A DNA stretch of 64,000 bases from Persicitalea jodogahamensis. GTDB lineage: Bacteria; Bacteroidota; Bacteroidia; Cytophagales; Spirosomataceae. The notes beneath the pieces were generated by a model. The model was not told the DNA's origin. It saw nothing but the letters and a program-made list of their open reading frames with translations, and did no database searches. Made by a program: the position numbers and the translations under genes. Below are positions 52,491 through 61,116 of this stretch, in pieces. The stretch's first letter is position 1. The number at the start of each line of letters is the position of its first letter. The stretch spans positions 1,583,731 through 1,647,730 of the forward strand of contig NZ_BMXF01000001.1 of assembly GCF_014651615.1 (NCBI RefSeq), in the 5' to 3' direction.

Positions 52491-53564
52491 TTAGCGACGC
52501 CTTCCGGTGGCCCCCCTGCGCCCGTCTAGATTATCCATGATACAACGGAAACCAATGAATGCGCGTTGCTGGGTTTCAAACTCGTAAGCACGGGTACCTG
52601 TCTGAAGGTAATAAGCTACGTCCTTCCAGGAACCGCCTTTGATGACCTTACGCGGTTCGTTAGCGTCATCATTCATGGGGTTCATATCCCAAAGTATGGT
52701 AGTAGCGTTGTCAGCGAAGGCGTCCAGTGTCCACTCCGACACGTTGCCTGCCATATTATACAGGCCATATTCGTTGGGGTTATAAGCGTTGGCCGGGCCT
52801 GTATAGGGGTAGCCGTCAGCATCATAGTTGCCGCGCTGTGGCTTGAAGTTAGCCAGAAAGCAGCCTTTGCCATTCATAGTGTATGGATTACCCCAGGGGT
52901 ACTTAGCGCCCTGACGTCCGCCCCGGGCAGCCCATTCCCATTCAGCTTCTGTTGGAAGGCGGAACGATTGCGAACGGAACATCCCTTCCTGGTCACGGTA
53001 GTCGTTGTAAATGTTGGTGCGCCATTTAGAGAAATACTGGGCGGCGGTCCAGCTAACGCCTACCACAGGGTAGGTGTCAAACGACGGGTGCATGTAATAA
53101 TACTCCACCATTGGGTCACCATTGGTGTAAGCAAAGTCTTTTTTCCAAACCGTAGTGTCGGGGTAATACTTGGTCATTATCTCCTCTTCCCCGAGTACCG
53201 ATATGGAATCCATCAACAGCGCATCCACGAACTGGCGGTACTCGTTGTTCGTGATTTCGGTGTCATCCATATAAAACGCACTAATCGTCACACGCTTGTT
53301 CATGTTGACCATTGTGGCGGCAAGATCTTCGTCCGCCTGACCCATTGTGAACGAACCCGAAGGTATAGCTACCATCCCCGCCGGGGTCGTCTGACGGTAA
53401 CCTTTCCGGGCGGTTGCCACGATCTCTCCGTTGGCTACGCCTGCCTCTTCCTTTCCCCCCTTGCCAAATTTCTCCTTAATGAAGCCGCAGCTCTGCATGA
53501 GCATAATGGTGGCCGCAAAAAGCAGGAATTTAGCGCCATTTTGATAGAACGCTTTAAGATTCAT
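52491..53564 (-). CDS. gldK: gliding motility lipoprotein GldK
   Basis: The start at 53564 gives 357 residues beginning MNLKAFYQNGAKF, with a lipoprotein signal ending MLMQSCG; the frame is open 29 residues earlier but without function. After a Gly-rich linker (22-50) there is a formylglycine-generating-enzyme-like (SUMF1) domain with IPSGSFTMG near 70, RLPTEAEWEWAARGG near 200 and VIKGGSWKD near 315. GldK, with GldN, forms the periplasmic ring at the outer membrane. It is the first gene of the gldKLMN operon. Confidence 0.94.
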   Translation of the reverse strand: MNLKAFYQNGAKFLLFAATIMLMQSCGFIKEKFGKGGKEEAGVANGEIVATARKGYRQTTPAGMVAIPSGSFTMGQADEDLAATMVNMNKRVTISAFYMDDTEITNNEYRQFVDALLMDSISVLGEEEIMTKYYPDTTVWKKDFAYTNGDPMVEYYYMHPSFDTYPVVGVSWTAAQYFSKWRTNIYNDYRDQEGMFRSQSFRLPTEAEWEWAARGGRQGAKYPWGNPYTMNGKGCFLANFKPQRGNYDADGYPYTGPANAYNPNEYGLYNMAGNVSEWTLDAFADNATTILWDMNPMNDDANEPRKVIKGGSWKDVAYYLQTGTRAYEFETQQRAFIGFRCIMDNLDGRRGATGRRR

Positions 53565-53740
53565 AGGGCTTTGTGCTATGTATTTGTTGAATATTGGTTT
53601 GAAAACGTTGCCTGAGGCAAGTATAGTATATGTTAAAAATCTCATTGACAAGGTCGGTTTCAGATTTGGGCCTGCTGCTTTTTTCCTAACGAATTCCGTA
53701 TCCGATTGGTATGAAATGAACCCTAATTTGATAGATCGGC

Positions 53741-53748
53741 CAAATATA
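53741..53748 (-). promoter_or_regulatory. possible -7 box of the gldK promoter
   Basis: On the minus strand TATATTTG matches TAnnTTTG. It lies 177 bases before the gldK ATG, in the gap after the porP stop, so the leader would be long. No clear -33 box is seen. Confidence 0.35.
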
Positions 53749-53822
53749 GGGCTTGGTTTTGGTAAAGAATAACAACAACTACGCCAAAAATCAAATAAAC
53801 GTTTTTTTTGAGTCGATATTTC

Positions 53823-54779
53823 TTAAAACCGGAATCTGGGGGTACGGACGATCGTCTTTTTACCAAATTTCGGGGCTGGCAGGCGATAGGACAACATTAC
53901 CTCATACGATGTGGGCGTTTTCAGCGTAGGGGAGCCGATTACCAGATCATACGCCGCGGAAAGCCGAAGCGACTGATTCGACATCAGGTTGATGCCTCCC
54001 ATGAAAATGAGGGCATCCTGAGAACGGTAGGAAATACCAGCCCAATACCGCTGATTGTAGGTGCCCATTACACCACCCTCAATAGCGATTGGAGAAGAAA
54101 AGTCAGACTTGACAATGGCGAACGGCTGCACTTCGAACAGGTAGCCGATTTCCAGATTCACTCCACCATTGAGGTAGTAAACCGGGATCAGAGGGTTAGT
54201 GGCCAGGTCGGACCCTAATTTGTATTCTGACTTGAGCAGATGATTAGCCGATAATCCAACATAATAAGCCGCAGTTTCGTAGCGTACCCCAATACTTACA
54301 TCCGGATGGATTTCACCAACTACGCCCGTTCCGATAATGGGATCCCCATCGTCCCTTGCCCGGAGTATGTTGTAGTCGATGGCCGACCGATACAGACCCG
54401 CACTGGCTCCTATTGCCAAATTTCCGCTATTAAGTGCCAGTCGATAGGCCCCTGCCAGTTGAAAACTCTGATTCGACCAGGCACCAATCTTATCATTGAA
54501 GGCCGTGAAGCCCACGCCCCAATTTTTGATAGCGGTACTGGCCGAAAACAGCTGAGTGCTGGGTGCCCCACCTGCATCAAAAGTACCCTGGTAGCCTGCG
54601 TACTGCGTGCGGTGAATCACCTGAAGCCGGGTAACGGCATCAGCCCCGGCAGCCGCAGGGTTGAAGTAGAGTTGATTAAGCTGAAACTGGCTGAATTGGG
54701 TTGGCTGCTGTGCATAGGTACACGAAAAAAGCAGTACACCAGCCAAAACAAAGGAAAAAGTAAAAATTCTACGTAACAT
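53823..54779 (-). CDS. PorP/SprF family type IX secretion outer-membrane protein
   Basis: The start at 54779 gives 318 residues beginning MLRRIFTFSFVLAGVLLFSCTYAQ, a clean signal peptide; an in-frame ATG at 54917 would overlap hemD and has none. The mature part begins QPTQFSQFQLNQLYFNPAAAG, the hallmark of PorP/SprF, and continues as a beta-barrel. PorP interacts with the T9SS ring and motor (GldK/N partners) and SprF helps export SprB-type adhesins. It lies immediately upstream of gldK on the same strand. Confidence 0.93.
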   Translation of the reverse strand: MLRRIFTFSFVLAGVLLFSCTYAQQPTQFSQFQLNQLYFNPAAAGADAVTRLQVIHRTQYAGYQGTFDAGGAPSTQLFSASTAIKNWGVGFTAFNDKIGAWSNQSFQLAGAYRLALNSGNLAIGASAGLYRSAIDYNILRARDDGDPIIGTGVVGEIHPDVSIGVRYETAAYYVGLSANHLLKSEYKLGSDLATNPLIPVYYLNGGVNLEIGYLFEVQPFAIVKSDFSSPIAIEGGVMGTYNQRYWAGISYRSQDALIFMGGINLMSNQSLRLSAAYDLVIGSPTLKTPTSYEVMLSYRLPAPKFGKKTIVRTPRFRF

Positions 54780-54811
54780 ACGGGTTCGGTAATAACCACA
54801 ATCATTTAATA

Positions 54812-54840
54812 GTTCAAACTTCCCCTCAGAAAGTTTGAAC
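54812..54840 (-). other. hairpin in the porP leader
   Basis: A perfect 10-bp inverted repeat, GTTCAAACTT and its complement, has a 9-base loop and begins 33 bases before the porP ATG. No T run follows on the minus strand. It may be an operator or a leader RNA structure. Confidence 0.45.
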
Positions 54841-54913
54841 AATAACGCATATTCCGTAAAAAAATTGAAAATATAACGGGAGGCCGGCTTTATTTTCAAC
54901 CTTCCGACAGCGA

Positions 54914-55696
54914 TCAAATGTCGTTGGCTTTTCTGATGTACAATTCCAGCGCACCATTCATAGAAGGCGCGTTGGGCATTGGAGCCAGAATATCGACCTG
55001 CATCCCTGCCTCTTCCACGGCCTGGGCGGTGGTGGTTCCGAAGGCGGCGATGCGCGTTTTATTCTGCTTGAAATCAGGAAAATTGTCGAAAAGTGATTTG
55101 ATACCCGACGGGCTGAAAAATGCAATGATGTCGTAGAATACATCTTCCAGATCCGACAGATCCGCAGAAACGGTCTGATACATCACAGCCTCGTTGAAGT
55201 GAAGGTCTTCTGCGTCGGCAAATTCCGGAATATCGTTCTTTCGGACATCGGAGCAGGGATAAAGAAACTTCTCGTTCTTGTGTTTCCTCATGAGCTCAAT
55301 GAGCTCACTGGCAGTTTTGGTGCCGTTGAAGATTTTCCGCTTGCGAACGAGGATGTACTTTTGCAGGTAATTGGCAGTCTGCTCTGAAATGCAGAAGTAC
55401 TTCATGCTGGCGGGCATTTCGATGCGCGCCTCCTCACAAATCCGAAAAAAATGGTCAATGGCATTCCGGCTGGTAAAGATGATCGCCGTGTGGCTCAGAA
55501 TATTGACTTTCTGCTTGCGGAACTCCTTGAACGACACCCCATCCACCTGAATGAAGGGGCGGAAATCGACTTTGATATCATACTTTCTGGCTAACTCGAA
55601 ATAGGGGGAATTTTCGTCGGCAGGTCGCGATTGGCTCACCAGGATACTGGCCACTTTGTTGAGCCGATCCTGATCGAATTCGATGGTCTCACTCAT
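54914..55696 (-). CDS. hemD: uroporphyrinogen-III synthase
   Basis: This 260-residue protein has the bilobal HemD fold: VASILVSQSRPADENSPYFEL near the start, IIFTSRNAIDHFF near 72 and FFSPSGIKSLFDNFP and IAAFGTTTAQAVEEAGM in the second half. HemD makes uroporphyrinogen III in haem synthesis. No other hem gene is adjacent. Instead it sits between the DUF4271 gene and porP, an arrangement common in Bacteroidota. Confidence 0.88.
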   Translation of the reverse strand: MSETIEFDQDRLNKVASILVSQSRPADENSPYFELARKYDIKVDFRPFIQVDGVSFKEFRKQKVNILSHTAIIFTSRNAIDHFFRICEEARIEMPASMKYFCISEQTANYLQKYILVRKRKIFNGTKTASELIELMRKHKNEKFLYPCSDVRKNDIPEFADAEDLHFNEAVMYQTVSADLSDLEDVFYDIIAFFSPSGIKSLFDNFPDFKQNKTRIAAFGTTTAQAVEEAGMQVDILAPMPNAPSMNGALELYIRKANDI

Positions 55697-55741
55697 TAAT
55701 TATTACCTAGTTAATTTACGATTAAAATCGGCCTTGGTTGG

Positions 55742-56926
55742 TCATATGGCGAACTTCACGCCAATGATGATGGGGACGATTTCCACGACACAAAGGTATG
55801 AAAATAAATACAGATTTATAACCTTGCCCGTGTTGTCGCTGAACAGGTAAAGTACCAGAACGCGTACGGAATAGTAAAATACGAACCCGTAAATCAGGTA
55901 AGGGCGTGCTAATTCGAGCCACTGAGGATTGGGAAGCAACAGGGCGAAAAATGCCAAAATGTTAAAAGCATAAAACATATACGAGATCTGCAGTGCTTTA
56001 ACGTAGTGGGTGTTAACCGTTTTCCCCAAATTCAACACACTTCCGACTAAACTCATCCATAGATATTTTAGAAAAAAGAGGCCCAGACACGCAAACATAA
56101 GTTTCACCTGATCCAGCAAGAGGTCGGCCAGGGTGTCACCCTCCGAGAGCAAGCCGGCAGCGTAGAAAATCTCGAGGTCAAAATGGATGAGAAAGAGAAT
56201 CAGGTATGCCATGCCCGTAGAGACAAACATGGCAATCATCACCGAAAATGGCGTGTAGGGCTTGGTGAAATTGTAAAAATCGTTGCGCGGGCTTTTATCG
56301 AAAAAATCGTTGGGACGCACAAACCGACGAAACACTGAGGGAGAACTACTGTAAGTGAATAAGGTAAAGATTAAGAGAAAAAGCAGCACTACAATCGAGA
56401 AGTCTTCAAAAGGGGTAGTGCGCAGGGGCTTAATGTTAATAATAGGCAGGTTCTGCTTTGTTTCTGCACTGGTATTGTCTACTCGCCTCGCATGGCCGAT
56501 CAGTGCCGTTTTGTCTTCAATTCCGGGCGATCCATAGAGGGTGATGAGTATCTCGGTCTTACGGTACACCCGCTGCAGGCTGTCAATGTCGAGGGTCAGC
56601 CAAGTGTTGGGCGTAAGTTTGCTTTGCAAAGCGCCTTCGATAAAAAGGTAGTTTTGCCGGGTGGAAGAAATGAGGAGATCGTATCGGCGGTTTTGCAGCA
56701 GGTCGATCAACAGGCTGGCGGACATTTCCGTTTCGTTGACCCCTCTGGAAAATGGTACGTAATTTTGGTATTTCTGGCTGTAAGCCAACCAATCGTTCTT
56801 GAGGTCGCGTACCAGGTAGTAGCGACCGTCAGGCCCCACCTCGCCTTCGGCCAAGGCAGCAGAAAAGAGAGAACCCGCCAGCCAGAATAGGGAAATCGCT
56901 TTGAACAGCCTCAGACTTTTTTTCAT
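55742..56926 (-). CDS. DUF4271 domain-containing membrane protein
   Basis: The ATG at 56926 gives 394 residues beginning MKKSLRLFKAISLFWLAGSLFSAALA, a signal peptide; a TTG 9 bases earlier is less likely. A soluble periplasmic N-terminal part (about 25-180) precedes about six to seven membrane helices (185-390) with FVSTGMAYLILFLIHFDLE near 235. DUF4271 has no known function. In Bacteroidota it recurs beside hemD and T9SS genes, as here. Confidence 0.85.
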   Translation of the reverse strand: MKKSLRLFKAISLFWLAGSLFSAALAEGEVGPDGRYYLVRDLKNDWLAYSQKYQNYVPFSRGVNETEMSASLLIDLLQNRRYDLLISSTRQNYLFIEGALQSKLTPNTWLTLDIDSLQRVYRKTEILITLYGSPGIEDKTALIGHARRVDNTSAETKQNLPIINIKPLRTTPFEDFSIVVLLFLLIFTLFTYSSSPSVFRRFVRPNDFFDKSPRNDFYNFTKPYTPFSVMIAMFVSTGMAYLILFLIHFDLEIFYAAGLLSEGDTLADLLLDQVKLMFACLGLFFLKYLWMSLVGSVLNLGKTVNTHYVKALQISYMFYAFNILAFFALLLPNPQWLELARPYLIYGFVFYYSVRVLVLYLFSDNTGKVINLYLFSYLCVVEIVPIIIGVKFAI

Positions 56927-56933
56927 AATAGCC

Positions 56934-56961
56934 AAAAAGGGCGGGGTTTCCCCAGCCCTTT
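56934..56961 (-). terminator. intrinsic terminator after sucD
   Basis: On the minus strand an 11-bp stem, AAAGGGC...GCCCTTT with an inner GGGG/CCCC and one bulged base, is followed by T-rich sequence. It lies 25 bases past the sucD stop and ends just before the DUF4271 start. Confidence 0.75.
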
Positions 56962-56986
56962 CGCATTCAGCTTCTTCTAACTACAA

Positions 56987-57865
56987 TTATTTTTTGCCCA
57001 ATGCAATCAGCATCGTTTCGCCAATTACAGCCGGCGATTCGGCTACGTGAATTCCACACTCACGCATAATGCGCATCTTGGCTTCGGCAGTATCGTCGGC
57101 TCCGCCGATGATGGCGCCGGCATGACCCATGCGGCGACCCTTGGGGGCGGTCTGTCCGGCTATGAAGCCCACAACAGGCTTCTTGATACCTGAATTCTGC
57201 ACATAGTAAGCTGCTTCGGCTTCCATGCTGCCGCCGATTTCGCCGATCATTACAATGGCTTCTGTCTCGGGGTCGTTCATCAGAAGTTCGACGGCCTCTT
57301 TGGTAGTGGTACCAATAATAGGGTCGCCGCCGATGCCGATAGCCGTAGTTTGGCCGAGGCCCGCACGGGTCAATTGATCTACCGCTTCGTAGGTCAAAGT
57401 ACCTGATTTGGATACGATACCCACGGTGCCTTTTTTGAAAATAAAGCCGGGCATAATGCCTACCTTACATTCTTCGGCGGTAATGATGCCGGGACAGTTC
57501 GGACCTATGAGGCGGCAGTTTTTATCGGAAATGTATTTCTTAGCCATCATCATATCCTTGGTTGGGATACCCTCCGTGATACAGACGATCACGCCAATAC
57601 CGGCGTCGGCCGCTTCCATTATGGCGTCGGCAGCAAAAGCCGGTGGCACAAAGATGATGGAAACGTCGGCCCCAGTATCACCTACGGCCTGAGCGACTGT
57701 ATTGAAAACCGGACGGTCGAGGTGGCTCATGCCGCCTTTGCCTGGGGTTACGCCGCCCACTACGGACGTGCCATACTCGATCATCTGCTGGGCATGAAAA
57801 GACCCTTCAGAACCCGTGAAACCTTGAACAATGATTTTGGAATTCTTATTGACTAAAACGCTCAT
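56987..57865 (-). CDS. sucD: succinate-CoA ligase (ADP/GDP-forming) subunit alpha
   Basis: This 292-residue protein has a CoA-binding Rossmann domain with [12 protein letters not shown] near 13, the [20 protein letters not shown] segment near 123 and the phosphohistidine loop GHAGAIIGG near 243. It forms the TCA-cycle ligase with SucC. The beta-subunit gene sucC is not adjacent in this window. A terminator separates it from the DUF4271 gene downstream. Confidence 0.95.
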   Translation of the reverse strand: MSVLVNKNSKIIVQGFTGSEGSFHAQQMIEYGTSVVGGVTPGKGGMSHLDRPVFNTVAQAVGDTGADVSIIFVPPAFAADAIMEAADAGIGVIVCITEGIPTKDMMMAKKYISDKNCRLIGPNCPGIITAEECKVGIMPGFIFKKGTVGIVSKSGTLTYEAVDQLTRAGLGQTTAIGIGGDPIIGTTTKEAVELLMNDPETEAIVMIGEIGGSMEAEAAYYVQNSGIKKPVVGFIAGQTAPKGRRMGHAGAIIGGADDTAEAKMRIMRECGIHVAESPAVIGETMLIALGKK

Positions 57866-58121
57866 AAAATTGATACTGGAAATTAGAGATAGGATTCGAG
57901 ACTTTGGAAAAATGCCAGGGTTGAGGTGAGTACTGCTGTGATCGGGATTGGATGCCGCCCCCGGTCAAAAAGCAACTTACATCCAAATCAGCAAATGAAA
58001 GTATCAGCGCATCAACAACCTGCTCGGTAAAAGTAGAAGGAAAAGCCCTAAGTAGCAAAATGTAGCGATAATTTGTAAATTGCCCTTCCGCAGTCCCGTC
58101 CCCGAATATCCTGCTTTTTTC

Positions 58122-58715
58122 ATGATCCTGCACAGCTTATCCGAACTGATACTCAGCGTAACGGCCTTTGCCGTATTCCTCATTTTTTTTCAAAAACAAC
58201 CCATCTACGGACGCCTGATCTGGGGTGTTTTTCTGATCACGATTTCTATCACCTCGCTGTTAACCGTTTTCTGGTATCTGGGCCTGGAAGTACTATCGCC
58301 GGTGGTAGGGTCATTACGTAGGCTTGAAGATACGCTGGGGCCCCTGTGTATGCTTGTAGGGACGTGGCTGTTGGTCAGCCACCTCATAGCAACGCGCTTC
58401 ACCTTTTGGGCAACCATCGGCACCGGGACAGGGCTATTTCTGGGACTAGCCTGGTTCCGGCTGAATCCCCTCGTTCAGGTGGTGCAGCCACTCTGCATAG
58501 TTATCGCCTTGCTGATTGCCTGCTATGGCCTGCTTCAGAGACAAAAGAGCGCACTCTGGGTAGTCATTGCCATGACCATTCTGGCATTATCTGCCAAACT
58601 TCGGCTTGGCCTCAGCCCCTCCGCTGCTCATGATCCCTACCATTTGCTGGTAGCAGTCTCCGCTTTCTGCCTGGGTAAAGCCGTGCAGACGGAGGGGAGA
58701 CTGCTGTTCAAGTGA
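58122..58715 (+). CDS. small multi-helix membrane protein of unknown function
   Basis: I do not recognise this 197-residue protein, read from the ATG at 58122; a TTG at 58080 would add 14 residues. About seven hydrophobic helices are visible with short loops, for example ILSVTAFAVFLIFF, LIWGVFLITISITSLLTVFWYLG and VVIAMTILALSAKL. There is no catalytic or binding motif. It converges with the MFS gene across the 8-base repeats. It could be a lipid- or ion-related membrane protein. Confidence 0.65.
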   Translation: MILHSLSELILSVTAFAVFLIFFQKQPIYGRLIWGVFLITISITSLLTVFWYLGLEVLSPVVGSLRRLEDTLGPLCMLVGTWLLVSHLIATRFTFWATIGTGTGLFLGLAWFRLNPLVQVVQPLCIVIALLIACYGLLQRQKSALWVVIAMTILALSAKLRLGLSPSAAHDPYHLLVAVSAFCLGKAVQTEGRLLFK

Positions 58716-58802
58716 ATTCTAAGAGTTTTCAAGTACCAAAGTTCCTGAGTGCCAGAGTGTTTTTTTTGATTAGAGTAGATTGCTGCGAAGGCCAATTTAT
58801 CC

Positions 58803-58864
58803 TAAACTCCTAAACTCCTAAACTCCTAAACTCCTAAACTCCTAAACTCCTAAACTCCTAAACT
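58803..58864. repeat. 8-base tandem repeat array
   Basis: Seven perfect copies of TAAACTCC plus a partial eighth (TAAACT) run head to tail and touch the stop codon of the MFS gene. The unit length is not a multiple of three. Confidence 0.95.
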
Positions 58865-60152
58865 ACACCTTTACCCGCTCCATTCTTGGCACGAAGAAGT
58901 GCATGACCACCCAGGCAATCAGGTAGGCAGAGCCGCACATAATAAAGATGATGTTGTAGCCGCTGCTGATATCGCCCCGTGCGCTGAAGGTATCCAGGAT
59001 CTGGCCCACGATATAGGGGAAAAGAACACCGCCCAGCGAACCTGCCATACCGCCAATGCCCACAATGGAACTCACTGCCCGGCGGGGGAACATATCCGAT
59101 GCGGTCGTGAAAATATTGGCACTCCAGGCCTGGTGCGCTGCGCAAGCCAGGCTGATAAAGCCTACGGCCGTCCAGATATTGGTGGCAGAGGTAGCAAAGA
59201 CGATAGGTATGACCATGAAAGCATAAAGTAGCATGGCCGACTTCCGGGCCTTAAATACCGGCCAGCCCCGTTTGATGAGCCATCCCGACAAGTACCCGCC
59301 CCCGATGCTCCCGACTGTACTGGCGGTGTACACCACTACCAGTGGCAGGCTGGGTTTTTTCAGATCCAGATCAAAGATCTGGGCGAAGTAGGAGGGAAGC
59401 CAGAAGAGAAAAAACCACCAAATAGGATCCGTAAGAAACTTGCCAAAGACATAAGCCCAGGTTTGGCGCACCTGGAAAAGCTTGAGCCAAGGGATCGCTG
59501 CCTCCTCTGAATCATCATCGGCGTCGCTGTTGATGAGTTCAAGCTCAGCTTTCGAAATTCCTTTTTTACGGGTAGGGATTTCGTAGATCAGCCACCAGAA
59601 AATCAGCCAGATAAACCCGATGGCTCCCGTGATGATGAATGCTTCCTGCCAGCCATATAATCCCAAAATCCAGGGAACCAAAATGGGGGCGACAACAGCG
59701 CCAATGTTAGTGCCGGAGTTGAAAAGACCTGTGGCAAATGCCCGTTCGCGCTTGGGAAACCATTCCGCCACTGCTTTGATAGAAGCCGGGAAGTTGCCCG
59801 CTTCGCCCAGGCCCAGCGTGGCCCGCCAGAAAGCAAAGCCCATTGTGCTTTTGGCCAAGGCATGGCCCATGGCTGCAATACTCCAGACTACCAGTGATAA
59901 GCCTAGTCCTAATTTGGTACCAATCTTATCGATAATTCGCCCGAAAATAACGTAACCCAGCGCGTAGGAAGCCGTAAAGGCCATCACGATGTTGGCATAG
60001 TCGGATTCGCTCCAATTAAAGTCATCGGCCAGGGCCGGTTTCAAGAGACCGATTACCTGTCGATCGAGGTAGTTGATGGTAGTGGCAAAGAATAGAAGGA
60101 TGACGACCGTCCAGCGGTAGGTCTTGGTTTTCGGTTCAGCGAGTTGGGCCAT
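58863..60152 (-). CDS. MFS transporter, hexuronate (ExuT/ACS family) type
   Basis: This 429-residue protein has about twelve membrane helices and motifs of the anion:cation symporter family: NYLDRQVIGLLKPAL near 23, the loop GRIIDKIGTKLGLG near 70 and FWRATLGLGEAGNFPASIKAV near 107. The closest known role is uptake of galacturonate and glucuronate (ExuT). It may feed the uxaB-uxaA genes 50 kb away. The first 16 residues are soluble and charged. Its stop codon lies at the edge of the tandem repeat. Confidence 0.88.
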   Translation of the reverse strand: MAQLAEPKTKTYRWTVVILLFFATTINYLDRQVIGLLKPALADDFNWSESDYANIVMAFTASYALGYVIFGRIIDKIGTKLGLGLSLVVWSIAAMGHALAKSTMGFAFWRATLGLGEAGNFPASIKAVAEWFPKRERAFATGLFNSGTNIGAVVAPILVPWILGLYGWQEAFIITGAIGFIWLIFWWLIYEIPTRKKGISKAELELINSDADDDSEEAAIPWLKLFQVRQTWAYVFGKFLTDPIWWFFLFWLPSYFAQIFDLDLKKPSLPLVVVYTASTVGSIGGGYLSGWLIKRGWPVFKARKSAMLLYAFMVIPIVFATSATNIWTAVGFISLACAAHQAWSANIFTTASDMFPRRAVSSIVGIGGMAGSLGGVLFPYIVGQILDTFSARGDISSGYNIIFIMCGSAYLIAWVVMHFFVPRMERVKV

Positions 60153-60376
60153 TAAGCAGTAGGTTGATAGCTAGTGGGGTTCGGGGTAAAAGGTCAGAGA
60201 CGGTGATTTCTTACTTGTCTTTACCATAGAATAGACGCAGAATTTCGGTCCTGACCCCCGTCCGGGTCCGTTTTTTATTTTTGTGGAAACTGTGTTTATG
60301 GGCGAAAGTTAATTTGTTTTATGCTGATTGCCTGCTGTTTTATCGCGGTAAAAGGGTCGGCTGCCACCTTAATTAT

Positions 60377-61039
60377 TCAACCATCAACAGCCTCAAAAAA
60401 ATCAACTAATTTTTTTCTGTCCAGCTTGCCATTGGTTCTTACCCCACTGCATAAATCCAAGCCAAAGGGGTGAACAACATCAATGGCAGCCCTCACATTG
60501 TTGGCTTGCAACCCGCCCGCCAGGAAAACCGGGATATCGACCTGCTCCCGTATTTTTTTGCTCAGCTCCCAGTCGTGCGTCCGACCCGTACCGCCAAGTT
60601 CCTTTATTTCAAGATTCGGGTTGCCGCTATCCAGCAAAATCGCATGTACAAAGGGGGCTATGCGTATAGCTTCCTTAATGGAATCATCGTCAATTACGTG
60701 TATTACCTGCACCAGCTTGACGCCGGGTAAGGCCGTTCGTATCTTTTCATAGCCGTTGTCCGTCAGGGCATCGACAAGCTGTATTGTTGAAGTATGTACT
60801 CTTCGGTAATGGTCGATGATCCCGTCGGCATTTGTTTCGCTGGTCAGCAGAAACGTGGCTATGGGTGGTGGTACAGCACGCGCGATTTCTTTAATCAAAG
60901 AATCCTCAATAATCCCCGGCCCGCTCGGCATGTTCCCCACCAACCCCAGTGCGGATGCTCCGCAGTCAATAGCTAGTTTAGCTTCTTCAACGCTACTGAT
61001 GCAACAAATTTTTACTCTTGGGTGGAGGGTTGGCCTCAT
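60377..61039 (-). CDS. phosphoribosylanthranilate isomerase-like (TrpF family) protein
   Basis: This 220-residue TIM-barrel matches TrpF in length and layout: VKICCIS (9-15) carries Cys13 at the catalytic position (usually KICG), GLVGNMPSGPG follows near 33, a HAILLDSG near 130 holds the likely acidic partner Asp, and the phosphate-binding segments FLAGGLQANNV and GLDLCSGVRT close the fold. It stands apart from other trp genes. It may be a second TrpF or a TrpF-like isomerase with another substrate. Confidence 0.8.
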   Translation of the reverse strand: MRPTLHPRVKICCISSVEEAKLAIDCGASALGLVGNMPSGPGIIEDSLIKEIARAVPPPIATFLLTSETNADGIIDHYRRVHTSTIQLVDALTDNGYEKIRTALPGVKLVQVIHVIDDDSIKEAIRIAPFVHAILLDSGNPNLEIKELGGTGRTHDWELSKKIREQVDIPVFLAGGLQANNVRAAIDVVHPFGLDLCSGVRTNGKLDRKKLVDFFEAVDG

Positions 61040-61116
61040 AGCATCGTTGCTATTTTATTGAGTAGTTCAATTTAATCAATCATTCAATGAATTCAAGTTA
61101 ATGCTTTCTAATCCAA

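Noticed and set aside
52566-53615. A 349-codon plus-strand frame opposite gldK
   Set aside because: GldK is certain on the minus strand, and the opposite product is not similar to any family I know.
53565-53822. Possible small gene in the gap between gldK and porP
   Set aside because: No frame with coding character was found; the stretch holds only an AT-rich leader and a possible -7 box.
58803-58864. CRISPR-like array
   Set aside because: The 8-base unit has no spacers and no cas gene is near; it is a simple tandem repeat.
60253-60282. GACCC/GGGTC hairpin followed by T runs on the plus strand
   Set aside because: No plus-strand gene precedes it, the stem is short, and on the minus strand it has no T run, so it is probably chance.
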